From positions 4,234,823 through 4,298,822 of the forward strand of contig JARUPZ010000026.1 in assembly GCA_031213475.1 (NCBI GenBank): a DNA stretch of 64,000 nucleotides, in the 5' to 3' direction. The position numbers and the translations under genes are program-made. Positions 10,880 to 22,377 of this stretch are shown in pieces (the stretch's first letter is position 1; every line of letters begins with the position of its first letter). Below the pieces are notes generated by a model. That model ran no database searches and was not told where the DNA came from. It saw only the letters and a list, made by a program, of their open reading frames with translations. This stretch comes from Nereocystis luetkeana. Its lineage: Eukaryota; Sar; Phaeophyceae; Laminariales; Laminariaceae.

Positions 10880-12540
10880 AGGAAATTAGCATAGGATCAG
10901 CGAGAAATCTCCGCATAACCGTACTACCGTGGCGTGAAATCACGGCACAGTAGTACAGTGGCGAAAAATCAAAAGTGAAAAAATAATAAAAGTGAACAAA
11001 AATAATAATGATCAGAATAAAAAAATAACAACAGCGGCAAAACGTGCAGAAGACGAAAGAACATACCGTTAACAGACACACCGCAGTACAGCAGTACAGG
11101 AAATTAGCATAGGATCAGCGAGAAAACCACGCATAACCGTATCAAGGCAGTGGCGCGAAATCACGGCACAGCAGTAGTCAGTCGGGCGGTAGCAAAATCG
11201 CAGTACAGCAGCGCACACGGTGTTGTTAAGACATTAAAATGAATAGCAAAAGTGAACAAAAATAAATAATGATCTGAGTAAAAAAAATAACAACAGCGGC
11301 AAAACGTGCAGAAGACGAAAGAACATACCGTTAACAGACACACCGCAGTACAGCAGTACAGGAAATTAGCATAGGATCAGCGAGAAAACCACGCATAACC
11401 GTACTAAGGCAGTGGCGCGAAATCACGGCACAGCAGTAGTCAGTCGGGCGGTAGCAAAATCGCAGTACAGCAGCAAAATCGCAGTACAGCAGCGCACACG
11501 GTTTTGTTAAGACATTAAAATGAATAGCAAAAGTGAACAAAAATAAATAATGATCAGAGTAAAAAAAAATAACAACAGCGGCAAAACGTGCAGAAGACGA
11601 AAGAAAATACCGTTAACAGACACACCGCAGTACAGCAGTACAGGAAATTAGCATAGGATCAGCGAGAAAACCACGCATAACCGTACTAAGGCAGTGGCGC
11701 GAAATCAAGGCACAGCAGTAGTCAGTCGGGCGGTAGCAAAATCGCAGTACAGCAGCAAAATCGCAGTACAGCAGCGCAAACGGTTTTTTTGTTGAGACAT
11801 TAAAATGAATAGCAAAAGTGAACAAAAATATGATCAGAGTAAAAGAAAAACCAACAGCGGCAAAACGTGCAGAAGCCGAAAGAACATACCGTTAACAGAC
11901 ACACCGCAGTACCAGGTACAGCAGTACGGGAAATTAGCATAGGATCAGCGAGAAAACCACGCATAACCGTACTAAGGCAGTGGCGCGAAATCACGGCACA
12001 GCAGTAGTCAGTCGGGCGGTAGCAAAATCGAAGTACAGCAGCAAAATCGCAGTACAGCAGCGCACACGGTGTTGTTAAGACATTAAAATGAATAGCAAAA
12101 GTGAACAAAAATAAATAATGATCAGAGTAAAAAAAATAACAACAGCGGCAAAACGTGCAGAAGACGAAAGAACATAACGTTAACAGACACGCCGCAGTAC
12201 AGCAGTACAGGAAATTAGCATAGGATCAGGAGAAAACCACGCATAACCGTACTAGGGCAGTGGCGCGAAATCACGGCACAGCAGTAGTCAGTCGGGCGGT
12301 AGCAAAATCGCAGTACAGCAGCAAAATCGCAGTACAGCAGCGCACACGGTTTTGTTAAGACAATTAAAATGAATAGCAAAAGTGAACAAAAATAAATACT
12401 GATCAGAGTAAAAAAAAAATAACAACGGCGGCAAACGAAAAAGCAAAATCGCAGTACAGCCGCAAAATCGCAGTACAGCAGCGGTTGTGGTGGCCAAAAC
12501 GCAGTACAGCAGTAACATCGCCGTACAACAGCGGTAGGCC
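10880..12540. repeat. ~281-bp tandem array, six units
   Basis: The marker GCATAGGATCAG starts at 10889, 11107, 11369, 11651, 11937 and 12218, so units of 218, 262, 282, 286 and 281 bp grew by small internal duplications (for example of AAAATCGCAGTACAGCAGC). Open frames here repeat the same peptide and are artefacts. Unit five carries a 7-nt insertion forming TACCAGGTA at 11910-11918. Confidence 0.95.
11910..11918. other. TACCAGGTA inserted in a tandem repeat unit
   Basis: Sister units read CCGCAGTACAGCAGTAC; this one reads CCGCAGTACCAGGTACAGC. Removing CCAGGTA restores the unit exactly. It looks like a TA duplication around five bases, as left by excision of a TA-targeting transposon. Other exact TACC(A/T)GGTA sites start at 1263, 1809, 2381, 3283, 13247, 14556, 14730, 16078, 27734, 31748, 35766, 46395, 53518, 54328, 55205, 55341, 56899, 57752 and 60840. 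Confidence 0.6.
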
Positions 12541-13693
12541 GGTACCGTGAACCTACTGAAGAGAGAGATAGAGAGGTCGACATGCAATACCACAGTGTAT
12601 ACTCGTACGTACGTAATTTTGCCTACTGATGTAGTACATTAAAAATGATCTGACTCACAGTTACAACGTTATTACAAAGACACATGAAAATGAAAAACGT
12701 GGCTTGCAAGGTTTGCAGGGATGGTTATCGACCTCTAACTTGCCAGAACAATAACTAAGAAAGGGGGATGGAAAAGGACGTGCCTTAAATTAGTATGTTG
12801 CGTTAGCCGTGAGGCATTTTTATTTCACAGATAACAGCAGCAACGAAACGTGGCGAAGCGGCGACGGTAGCGGCAACATACACGCACGTGGTAAGGGCAG
12901 CACACAAGCACGTGACGGCAAGCGACGGCAGTAACGACGTACGTGACAGCAGCTGGCTTGTGGAACACGAGCCTGAGAGTCTCAGCGAGCGCACTTGGAC
13001 ACTCGCGCTCTCAAACCCCGCATCATCGTCAGGCTTACGCTTATTTTTCATTCATTCTTTATTTTGGCTGCTGTGTGGAAAAGGTGATGGGGGTCTGACA
13101 AGTGCGCTGCCAGCTCCCACCTGCGCCATTTGTTCAATACACGTCGAGCCAAGCACGCAAACTCAGGGTACCAGAGTGAGAATCAACGATGTGGACACGC
13201 GCCAGGGAGCAAGTCGCTTCCTGGTTGTGTCATGCATCATGAATTATACCAGGTACTCAGGCATTCCCCACCGAAATAAAATAATTAATTGAGTACAGAC
13301 CCCCTAAATAATGAGCACCCGTTCAGAGTCATGGGTGTTATCGTACGCGCGGGACGCGCAGTACTGCTGCTGCTGTATCCGTGATACAGCCTACCCCGTA
13401 GTAGGTACCAGTGGGGTTGAGTTTCCACGTGGTCCATGGTTGCATGTGGTCAGCGGTGGGTCAGAGTTGCTTGCAGGAAGAGCGCTATCAGCGCGTGTAC
13501 CCCCCGTAGAGGCAAAGGAAAGGCGAGGTGCAACACACAAAAAAAAAACAATAAAACGCTGCCACCCGCAGCTACCAAAAAAGTTACTCAAGATAAAAAA
13601 AAATATCGAAAGGAACAGGTCGGAGGCGCGAAGGCCGCCGCTCGTTCCGGCACGGGAAATGCAAACCCGTGCAGTAAGCGCGCAGCATGTACA
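12541..13693. other. LTR-element leader region, no gene recognised
   Basis: This lies between the primer-binding site and the 281-bp array. Gag would be expected here, but none of the open frames resembles gag. Confidence 0.4.
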
Positions 13694-13707
13694 GGGACTG
13701 AACACCA
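13694..13707 (-). other. primer-binding site
   Basis: Read on minus, TGGTGTTCAGTCCC starts directly after the 5' LTR. TGG is the complement of a tRNA 3' CCA end, the usual start of a primer-binding site. I do not identify the tRNA. Confidence 0.6.
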
Positions 13708-14147
13708 TGAAACGGAAAGCTGGCTGCCTGGGCTGAGGTCTTAAGTCATTGTCACAAGGCAACACATGTAGGGTTCTGCAATAGTTGGTAGGAGTGGCAG
13801 CTGGGGACCCCAGGTTACCACTCAGAGGTGCATAACCCAAAAGGGGCACATAAAGACGAGACATGAATGACCGACCTCAGTGACAGAGCAGAGCTTGAGT
13901 CCGACCGAGTCGAGAGGTGCGCTCCTAGGTCTCCAGTAGAGTAGGGCGAGCTTGTGGTTCTTCTGTGAAGAGGCTCCAACTGGAGATGGCTAGATGGTAA
14001 GTGATTGCTTGTTCCGTGACCGTGGTGATGGTCGCAGGAACTGAGTGAGACGGAAGGGGGATGAAACCTTCCGTCCGGAACGGAGCTACAATATGAAAAC
14101 GCCTCTATGTCATCATAACTCCTGAAACGGTCAACCGAACCGTAACA
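13708..14147 (-). repeat. LTR, right copy (5' LTR of the minus-strand element)
   Basis: 440 bp, five substitutions from 4526-4965, no indels. GGTA follows it, matching the four bases before the left LTR. Confidence 0.9.
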
Positions 14148-14151
14148 GGTA

Positions 14152-16550
14152 TTAGCGACATTCGCGTTTACGACGGAAATTTTGCTACTACTTATCCCCG
14201 TCGCTTCGACTTCTTTGCGTTTCGCGCCGGCCCCGGGCCCACTTCTACGCTTCGTTGAAGACGTTTTTCATTGAGGAATTTCTGTCGTAGTTGGTTTGGG
14301 CGTCCTCCAAAGGCTTCGTTCGTTGTCGAACCGTTAGGTATTTCAGGGCATACATGTGTCTACTGGCGCTGCGATTCGTGGAGCAAGTGCTTACTGTCGA
14401 AGTTGCATACCACGCTCATGTCGCCTTCATATTATATCTCATATCAGATTCAGTACAGCTGTAATACATAGTTGATACCTGCTTTTTCGGTCGTTAGAAC
14501 TGCTCTCTTGCGTCACCCCCATCTGCATGTTCCACTTCTATTTCCCTTAAACTAATACCTGGTACATATTTGGTTGTTAACAGGTACATTTGAGCTATTG
14601 CCCCAACTGCAGCACATACAACTGCAATTGGTGGAAAAGTTCAAACAAACCCACCAAATACGTATTTCGGCAAGGTTCTTCGTACACGCGACGCTCATGC
14701 CACTCCGAAGGGAGAACTTGTATAATATATACCTGGTATATATGTAGAACCTGCATTGTTTTGCACAGGAGCATGTGTTTCTGTTCCGGCAGTGAGTCGT
14801 TTCTCACACTCGCGGCTGCGGAGTAGGCAGGGGGTCCGCGTGTATCAGGAAGCGCAGGCATGTGGCCCGGCCTGGTTCCGTACCACACGATTTAGACGTT
14901 CATAGTCGCGCGAGCTGGGAAGAAATAATGGCGTCGCGGTCCGCGCTGTCGGCAGTCAGAAGGACCCTAACACTTCAGCCATTCGCTTTGCCACTGCTTT
15001 ACCTCTGTCATACCAGCATTAAATATCTTTATTTTGGAGCGTCTACGCTACGACAAAAGGCCTATACCAAGCTATTTGCTGTGTAACGGCCAGACAGTGC
15101 TCGTTTGTTTGTGCGTGTGTATGCTATAATGCAGGTCGTCCTAGGATATCGCAAAGACTACATCATATCAACAGTGGTGCGATTGCTGGGTCAGGACGAC
15201 ATGAGACCAACCTTACTACAAATTACACAAGCAACCCCGCAGTCACGAGATACAAGAGCGGTGCACCTGCAGTATAACAGCAGCGGCAACTGTAGTAGTC
15301 CAACGGCAGTTGTTACACTGGTGCTGCTGTGAGCTTGCAGAAGCGTGCGTGGATCCCCGCTGCTGTCGCCGAGAATCTCAGATCCGGCTTTGGTTTTCTC
15401 GATGAAGTAATCTTGGATTGTACTGTATGAGACTGTGTGTTACGGCCACAAACCTTGGTGTTGCATGCAGTAGAAACCACGGGACTGGCCGTTTTGCTAG
15501 TTCCAGTCTTCACATAAAGTACACGACTCAAGCAATGCCGACAGTGTGGTATCTATATATCTGTCATTTGACCTCTGGGTGATCACGTAAGGAGGTGTCC
15601 AGCAAGACTCCCTCGTCGTCGGTCTGTCAACCTTGCGTTTGCCCACGCCAAGTTTGCAAACGCAAACACTCGAGGACCCACGCTGTTGTTGCCGCGGATC
15701 GTACATCCAGCCCTGACCCCTTCAAAACAAAACCTTTTATTGTATAAGGGAGTTATTAAGGCCCGCGTTGAATATCGGCCACAGTCCTTGATGCTGCATG
15801 CAGTGCAAAGCACACCTATGTTTGTTTTGCTTGAGTCAGTCTTCACACACGTTTAGATGGATGAAACACTTACCGAAATCTCTGTATCCGCTGTTTTTCG
15901 TACTGGGTAATCACATTCCTAGTTTTTAACAAGATTCGCCTAGCATCGACTTGTAAGGATTGCAGTTGATGACCACCCTGACTTTGCCCAAGCCCTCACG
16001 GATCCGCGTTGGTGTGAACGGTGATTGTTTGTCCAACCCTGGCATTCCCACGAGGATGTTAATTTGTTGTTAGGACATACCAGGTATCGGCCTGCGTAAT
16101 AGCCGCCGTTCCTTTTGCCGCCGTAATGTTTATACAGCACGTAGCAAGCGTTCGGTGCTTGTTTCAGTCTACACAAGTCACACACACGCGTAGCATTTCT
16201 AACAACGTACACCGTACACGTATAATATGCATCTATCCTACCATAATATATGTCACTGAAGGGTGGTCACGTCCCAGGTTGTTCAGCAATACTAGCCCAG
16301 CGTCGACTTGTCATCCTGGCGTTTGTTCAAATGTGCTTGTTCAGTGTTTTGATGGTTTCATGACTATTCGGTATATTGGCTTATTATGAATTACTTGGTG
16401 GTTGCTTCTGTGGGTGTACGTGATACCCACTTGACCACTTCCATCTGTATCTACTCTGCCGGGATAATAATACTAAAAGCTGAAGCATCATATTTCTTCG
16501 CCTGGGACTTATCAACACTCTAGAGTTCGCAACGTTGAGAACCTAGGCTC
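14152..16550. other. no gene recognised; diffuse repeats
   Basis: A pair of ~60-bp segments with TTGCATGCAGT then CAGTCTTCACA recurs at about 15455 and 15785. Three TACC(A/T)GGTA sites lie here (14556, 14730, 16078). No open frame shows a domain. Confidence 0.4.
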
Positions 16551-16745
16551 ATGAGTGACGAGGTAGGAGATCTTCATGTGCAGGTATTAAAGCAGGGCCT
16601 CGCCCTCGAGGGGTTGCAGCGGGCGGCCGCAGACGCAGAGGAGCGTCGACGGTCGAATCACGTCGAGATCCTCGAGATGATGGTGTTTGTTGTATGCGGT
16701 AGCGTAATACTGGTCTACGGATATTGGGGGTTTCATCAATTGTGA
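16551..16745 (+). CDS. small hypothetical protein with one membrane segment
   Basis: The 64-residue frame has a charged, helix-prone N-terminal half (LQRAAADAEERRR) and a C-terminal hydrophobic stretch (VFVVCGSVILVYGYWGF) long enough to span a membrane. I recognise no family. It lies about 400 bp before the Copia gag on the same strand and may be leader sequence without function. Confidence 0.2.
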   Translation: MSDEVGDLHVQVLKQGLALEGLQRAAADAEERRRSNHVEILEMMVFVVCGSVILVYGYWGFHQL

Positions 16746-17134
16746 TGTTTCGTATTATGTATCGAGGCATTACTTTGTATGCCTCGTGGCTGGAGGGGTA
16801 GAGCTGCTCCTCCGGGAGCAGTCGCTGATGTTAATGATACGGCCCAGGCTTGGATGATGACGGTACTGCCTGTCTATATGTGGGAGGTGCAGCCGGTGCC
16901 AATCTTGGTGCGGCTTACCTCCTGTGTGTGGTTTATGCGGTGAGGTCTCTGACAGAACGGTATTGATCCAACCTGGTGTGTGTTGTGCTTGTTATATTGT
17001 ACAAGTATTTTTTTTTCTCCTCGATCTACGCCATAGGGGCACGCCGCGCGGTTACATAGGCCACGTTATACAGCAAGCGTATTCACACACGATATCGTGT
17101 TTCCGGGCCCGGAATTTGCTGAAGGGTTGCTGGT

Positions 17135-17924
17135 ATGGCCGAGGAGATCGAGCTGCTTCGGCAGCAACTTGCGGAGGTGACGACTAATCTGGCTGAGCGA
17201 GACGCGACGATGGCAGACTGAGACGCGACGTTGGCAACGGAGAGAGCGATATGGATGTCCGCCGAGGCAGCGGCTCATGGGGATACCGCTGGGAAGAGCG
17301 GGCGGCCAATACAGCAGACAGGGGCGCAGGCAAGTGCTGGGCAGCCTGTGCTGCAGCCAGACTACCGTCTCCAGACTCGTCCGGCGTTCATCTTGTCGTC
17401 GCGAAATAGCATGCGGGTACCCAAGGTTTGATGGGCGCGGTCAGCTGCATTTGTGATCACACAGATTCCCAACGTTTCTGACGGCGCGGGGTCTAATCGG
17501 GACACTTGAGCCCACGAGCCACCCCATTCGCATAGCCGGAGGTTTCATAGGGATAAAGGAGCGAAACCGGTCGGTTTACCTACATGGGCAGCATAGAGTC
17601 GAGAAGTGCGAAAAGGCATGGGAATTCCTTATGGAAGCCATACAAGGAAAGCCTGTGGAGGAACGCATGCATACCACTGGGTCGGTGGAGGGAGCATGGA
17701 AGGCTGTGATGGATTGCTATCGGCCACAGGGTGATGCCGAGAGGGATCAGCTCGAAAAAGAGTTCGAGAATTTCGGAATGCAGGGGGATGAGGACCCAAA
17801 GCTGTTCTTCGCCCGTGCCGAGGGGAAACTCAATGTGTTGTCCGCATTGGGTTTCCGCAAGTTGAACCGCGAGGTTACTCGCACACTCACACGTCGTCTT
17901 CCGTCCGAGTTTCACGATGTGTAG
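17135..17924 (+). pseudogene. Copia gag, N-terminal and central parts
   Basis: An ATG at 17135 opens a coiled-coil-like start (EEIELLRQQLAEVTTNLAER) that hits TGA at 17219 and continues in frame afterwards. After a frameshift, 17631-17924 encodes a helical gag segment with AWKAVMDCYRPQGDAERDQL and LTRRLPSEFHDV, like the UBN2-type gag of Copia elements. It would form the particle shell. Disrupted. Confidence 0.6.
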
Positions 17925-18124
17925 CAGCGTACTAGTTTGCTTCGGCCCGGTACCACGCGATCGGAAATGGAGGAAATCGTCCGCACCTCCCACCGCTAAC
18001 CGCAAGAAGAAAGAGTTGGAGGAGCGGAAGTTAGCGGCGGTCGCGTCAATGGCTCCAGCGCCGTTGGCCGATCCCCACGCCCTCGCCATTGGTGGGGGTT
18101 TGCAGGGCAGGTATGGAGGCGGCG

Positions 18125-18395
18125 GGCAACAGCAGCAGCAGCAAAGGCAGTATGGACAGCAAGCAGCAGCAGCAGCGGTCGTATGGACAGCAACAGCTAC
18201 AGAAGCAGCAGCGGCGGCAGTATGAACAGCAGCAGCAGCAGCAGCGGTCGTATGGACAAACAGCAGCCACAGCAGCAGCAGCGGCAATACGGTGGCGCCG
18301 CGCAGCAGCAGCAGCAGCAGCAACGTGGGGGTGGATGCCATAGTTACCATCAGCCGCACCCACCTCACCCGCAGCAGCAGCAACAGCAGCTGTAG
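18125..18395 (+). repeat. CAG-rich imperfect repeat within gag
   Basis: Short CAG runs alternate with (C/G)GGTCGTATGGACA, encoding a Gln-rich, Tyr/Gly-punctuated linker between the gag core and the zinc knuckles. Antisense open frames over it are shadows. Confidence 0.8.
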
Positions 18396-18436
18396 AGGCC
18401 GGGGGGCACTGGTGGGGCAGGTAACACCGGAAGGGG

Positions 18437-18640
18437 GTGGTGTCAGCCAGAATCACCCCGCCTCCAGTAGCGTCGATGGGAGAACTGTACAAGTGCGACC
18501 GGTGTGGCACGTTCAGGCATAAATCCGCGATTTGTCGAGCGCCGAACGCCTTTTCGGGGGTCTGCAGCACTTGTGGCGCTTTCGGTCATATGGCCAGGGA
18601 ATGCCGCACTGCTGCCGCACTGCTCCGCCTACCCGTATGC
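18437..18640 (+). pseudogene. Copia gag nucleocapsid, two CCHC zinc knuckles
   Basis: Two zinc-knuckle-like motifs occur in tandem: CDRCGTFRHKSAIC and CSTCGAFGHMAREC. The second is a canonical C-x2-C-x4-H-x4-C; the first is similar with the same spacing. Such knuckles bind the element's RNA. Confidence 0.75.
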
Positions 18641-18778
18641 ATGCCAATATTGTCGCGGCCCCTCTGTATGGCCTCCGGCCCCTCAATACCACTACAGCAG
18701 TGCACCGCCACCACCGGGAGCTTGGCCCCAGCACCAAACTGGCTTCGTAATTCACGGCGACGAATTGGACGGGAGCAG

Positions 18779-18945
18779 TGTGGGCGGAGGCGTACAGCAA
18801 TACGACGGGGGCGGTGTGGGCGGTGGCGAGCCAAAATGGGGCGGGGGCGGTGTGGGCGGCGGCGAACCGTACTGAGATGGGGGCGGTATGGGCGGCGGCG
18901 AATCATACTGGAACGGAGGCGGTGTGGGCGGCGGAGTGCAAGGTC
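18779..18945 (+). repeat. ~36-bp GGC-rich tandem repeat, five units
   Basis: Units of the type GTGTGGGCGG(C/T)GGCGA plus variable sequence encode a Gly-rich tail after the knuckles. One unit carries an in-frame TGA (GAACCGTACTGA). Confidence 0.7.
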
Positions 18946-19071
18946 AGCCAGAGTCGAGTGGAGTAGCCGGGGAAGCTTACGAGGGCGGACCGCTTTCCTC
19001 GACTATCCAAAGCCAAGCGACGTCCAGCAGCGATCAGCAGGTCATGTGGCCCATTCTCTTCGTGTCATATT

Positions 19072-19665
19072 TTGACGTATTTAGGCAAGTGGCATGCTAG
19101 TTCTGTTGGTGGTGGTCATGCGAGGCCAACAAAGCCTGGGAGTAAGTTTCTGATTGGAGATAGTGCTGCGTCAATCCATTGCACTGGTGATTGTACATTA
19201 TTTTACAACAATAGACCCCCTACCCCCGATCAGAAGGTTTTGATTATAGGCGATGGACAGAAAATGGAGGTAGAGTTTTTCGGTTGTGTCGATCTAGTGA
19301 TGCACTGTGCGGAGGACGTAGCAGTGACTCTGAGAAATGTGGCGTATGTGCCTGGGGTCCCCTTCGACCTTTGCTCGTTCAACGTGATTCAAGAGGAACA
19401 CGTCATTACCCTTGACCACAACGGGGCACACATACTTAACGGACGCGTGTTTTTCCGCAAGAAAAAGTTCGGTAACTACGTCGAGGCCACTCGAGTAGCG
19501 AGGGACGAGGCACCCCCCGCACTTGCTGCTGCAGTGTTGAGACCTGGCGGGCAGAGATGGATAGACGTCAACGACCTGCACTGTTCTCTTGGCCACGCCC
19601 ACGATGCCGGTTTACGCGAGACTGCTCGTCAAATGGGCATCAAGGTGACGGGACGTTTAGGGTAG
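19072..19665 (+). pseudogene. Copia protease and GAG-pre-integrase region
   Basis: The aspartic protease signature appears as FLIGDSAASIHCTGD; the usual DSGAS has become DSAAS. LRNVAYVPGVPFDLCS is the typical downstream strand of Copia proteases. The GAG-pre-integrase segment has LHCSLGHAHDAGLRETARQM. TAG at 19663-19665 interrupts the frame just before CDGCAGGKG. Confidence 0.75.
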
Positions 19666-20584
19666 TGTGATGGGTGCGCGGGGGGGAAGGGAATCCGCAA
19701 AGCCATCGCAAACTCCACAACGTCCCGTGCTGAGAAGCGGATGCAGCGCCTGTTCGCCGACCTCGCAGGACCCATGCCGACGTCATCGGGCGGCGCTCGG
19801 TATGTTTGATGGTCGTGGACGATGCCACCAACATGGGCTGGCCGGTATTTCTGCCGGACAAGAGCGCGGCCACCGTTACCCTCGGTTTCCGCACTTTCAT
19901 GGCGGCTGTAAATGCATACGGGAAGCCTGGTTGCCTTCGCACGGACAACGCGTCCGAATTCACCAGCACCGAGTTTCAAAGGCTGATGACCGAGAACGAC
20001 ATCCGTCGCGAGTTCACCTCCGTCGACGGTCCGAAGCTCAACGGGCGGGTGGAGCGCTAGCTAGCTCTTGTTGCCAAAGAAGGCCAGGCCGCATTCTTGG
20101 AGTTTCAGACCATGTTCGATGGGGTGGAGTTTCCGGCCAAGGCGCTCAACTACAATCGCACGTGGCCGGAAGCATAGACGTGGATGTGTGACGCGCTCAA
20201 CCTCATGGCGCGAGTGGATGAAAAGCCCGACGTGAGATGCTCTTTCGAGAAGTTCCACGAGAGGCCTTGCAGAGGCACGGTGCTTCCGTACATGATGCCG
20301 GGACGCCACAAGGCCAAGCGGGTGGCTAAATCAGAGCAGAAGGGCGAGCCATGCTTCTACCTGAACTCCGGCAACGACCACGCCTCGGATTGCAGCAAGA
20401 TCATGTTGTCGCCATCCGGCATCGCGAGCTACTCGACCGATGCGACCTGGGGCTACCGGCGCGCACCGTTCGGTGGAGGAACCGCGATAACCGGGTTCCC
20501 GCCACCGGCCAGGGGGGGGGCTGTCGGTGACCCAGCCCAGGAACCGCAAGCGCCGCGGGGCTTCAGGGTGTGGTACCAGCCGTG
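19666..20584 (+). pseudogene. Copia integrase, core and C-terminal part
   Basis: After the TAG the same frame gives CDGCAGGKGIRK and FADLAGPMPTSSGGARYV (first catalytic D), then a TGA. A shifted frame continues with MVVDDATNMGWPVF, RTDNASEFTSTEF (second D) and NGRVER (catalytic E) before another stop. Further degraded sequence to about 20460 contains GYRRAPF. All three catalytic residues survive but never in one frame. Confidence 0.75.
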
Positions 20585-20785
20585 AACGCCATCGTCTGGT
20601 GTAACGCCAGAGTCTTCGCCCACGCCCCTGTCTGCTGCGTCGTCCGTACCGCAGCAGAAGGAGCCGACGCCAGCGACCGTTGCACCCACGGAGTCCTTGC
20701 CCGTGTCCCTTCTCCCTGCGCCGCCCGCAACCGTCGCATCGCAGACTCCTCGCCCGCACCTCCGCCCACTGTGTCGGAGATGCCG

Positions 20786-21985
20786 GTGCAGCAGCAGCAA
20801 CCGCGGGTATCGCCGGCGGTGACGCGGTCGGCGTCGCGGCAACAGGGAGGCCTGAGTACGCAGCATGGCTTTGTTTCGATGCTAGCTGCGCGGGAGAATA
20901 TCCCCATGGTCATCGCCGACCAGTCTCCGCCACACATTCCCGCCCCTGAACTGCCTTCATGCCTTGCGAGTGAGTTGGTAACGCCCGACTCATATCGCGA
21001 AGTGTGCGAGGATGAACACGGGGACGTGTGGTTTCACGCCATGAACACTGAGTTTGACGGTTTGTACCGCGCTAAGACGTTCGGTGCTGTGGTAGACGAG
21101 AAGGATAGAGGCACGTAGCAACGAAACGGAATCAACGTGATATCTGCTAAGTGGGTGTATTCTTGGAAGGTTAACGATTTTGGCAGAGTAGTGCAGGCAA
21201 AGGCCAGGTTAGTTGCAAGGGGCTTTGGACAGCGTGCAGGAGTAGCCCTTTTCGTGACTTATCCCCCGTGCGCATCCGTTGCGAGCATTCGTTTGCTCGC
21301 TGCCATCGCATGTGAGTTAGGATTGGATTTATGCCATTTTGATGCCGAGAAGGCGTTTGTCCAGTCGGAGTTGAGCGATGACGTCTACATGCGCCTCCTC
21401 AAGGGGTGCGGGTCGATGTCCGGTAAGGTGGTCAAGTTCTGTCGCGGCCTGTATGGTTTAAAGCAGGCGTCGCGACAATGGCATTATCACTCGGTACGTG
21501 GCATGAGGGGTTTGGGTTTGAGCAGTGTGAGGCTGATGCGTGTGTCATGCGTTTGGTGGAGGCGGGGGCCGTTTTTTTCCTAGTAGTAGTGCATGTGTAT
21601 GACATATTTGCGATGGGGCTAAAGAGTAGGTGGGATCAGTTTTGTGAGGATCTGAACCAGTTCGTTCCTATCAACAACCTGGGGGAGTTGCGATGGTACG
21701 CAGGTTGCCGATTCTCTCGAGACTGGGACGAAGGGACATTGACGATATCACCGCAGGTTTTCGCTGAAAGCACCGTAGCGAAGTTTGGTGTCACCCGCGG
21801 CAAGTGCATTCCTGCGGTGGTTGACTTGAATCTTGAGGTGTTTGACAAGGATGAACCAGACGTTGATGAGCCTTTTCGGTCGTTAGTAGAGCATTTGATG
21901 TGGCTGGCGAACCAGACCCGCCCGGACATCCTTAACACGGTTCGGGCGGTGGTAAGATACTCTGAGCACCAAAGTTATTGCATTG
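20786..21985 (+). pseudogene. Copia reverse transcriptase
   Basis: A linker leads into DSYREVCEDEHGDVWFHAM. After TAG at 21116 come SAKWVYSWKVNDFGRV, KARLVARGFGQ, LCHFDAEKAFVQSEL (motif A aspartate) and YGLKQASRQW. A frameshift near 21480 leads into HVYDIFAMG where the YVDD box should be, so one catalytic aspartate is replaced. NNLGELRWYAGCRF, then FRSLVEHLMWLANQTRPDI follow. Clear Copia RT, inactive. Confidence 0.85.
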
Positions 21986-22361
21986 GCAGGCAAAGTTGCA
22001 CATCCTTATGTACATCAAATCTACGAGTACGTACGGTATTACTTTCCAGAAGAGTCTGAGTAATGGAGTTCAGTTGGAGTTGTACGTGGATGCGGACTAC
22101 GCGCACGAGGCCAATGACCGGAGGTTTGTCTCTGGTGGAGTTATCATGTGCACTGGTGCCTGCTTATCGTTCTACTCTAGGACGCAGAAACCCATTACCC
22201 TCTCGTCCACGGAGGCAGAGTATGTGGCGATGGCCACCGGTTTCCGTGAGGCGATTTTCATGCGTTATCTCTGGGGTTTTATCTTTCCGGACAGCGATGT
22301 TGGATGTACCACGGTGGAGGAACATAACCAGGGGGCGACACATTTGGCGAACACCCTGTGA
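21978..22361 (+). pseudogene. Copia RNase H
   Basis: After another frameshift the Copia RNase H follows: ELYVDADYAHEANDRR, SGGVIMCTGACLSFYSRTQK and ITLSSTEAEYVAMA. The aspartate and glutamate in these boxes are those expected for metal binding. The stop at 22361 comes slightly early for the family. Confidence 0.8.
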
Positions 22362-22377
22362 CCACTCCGAACAGTAA

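Larger units (their letters stand above)
4526..14147 (-). mobile_element. complete LTR retroelement, Gypsy-derived, integrase only
   Basis: Two 440-bp direct LTRs (4526-4965 and 13708-14147) begin TG and end CA and differ at five positions. The element is flanked by GGTA at 4522-4525 and 14148-14151, a 4-bp target duplication. The internal frames run on minus. In that direction a primer-binding site beginning TGG follows the 5' LTR (13694-13707) and a polypurine tract precedes the 3' LTR (4966-4975). Inside are a decayed integrase, a Tudor-like module and several tandem arrays. I find no gag, protease, reverse transcriptase or RNase H, so mobilisation would have needed proteins in trans. Confidence 0.85.
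17135..22377 (+). mobile_element. decayed Ty1/Copia retrotransposon, plus strand
   Basis: Gag, zinc knuckles, protease, integrase, reverse transcriptase and RNase H follow in Copia order. The reading frame is broken by several stops and frameshifts, so the copy is dead. I could not identify LTRs by eye at either side, so the limits given are those of coding homology. Confidence 0.85.

Noticed and set aside
10866-12593. Six or more antisense open frames repeating the same peptide
   Set aside because: They are translations of the ~281-bp tandem array, with frame lengths set by the unit and no codon-level signal.
17580-18383. 267-codon antisense open frame
   Set aside because: It lies opposite the Copia gag and its CAG repeat, so it is a shadow of coding sequence on plus.
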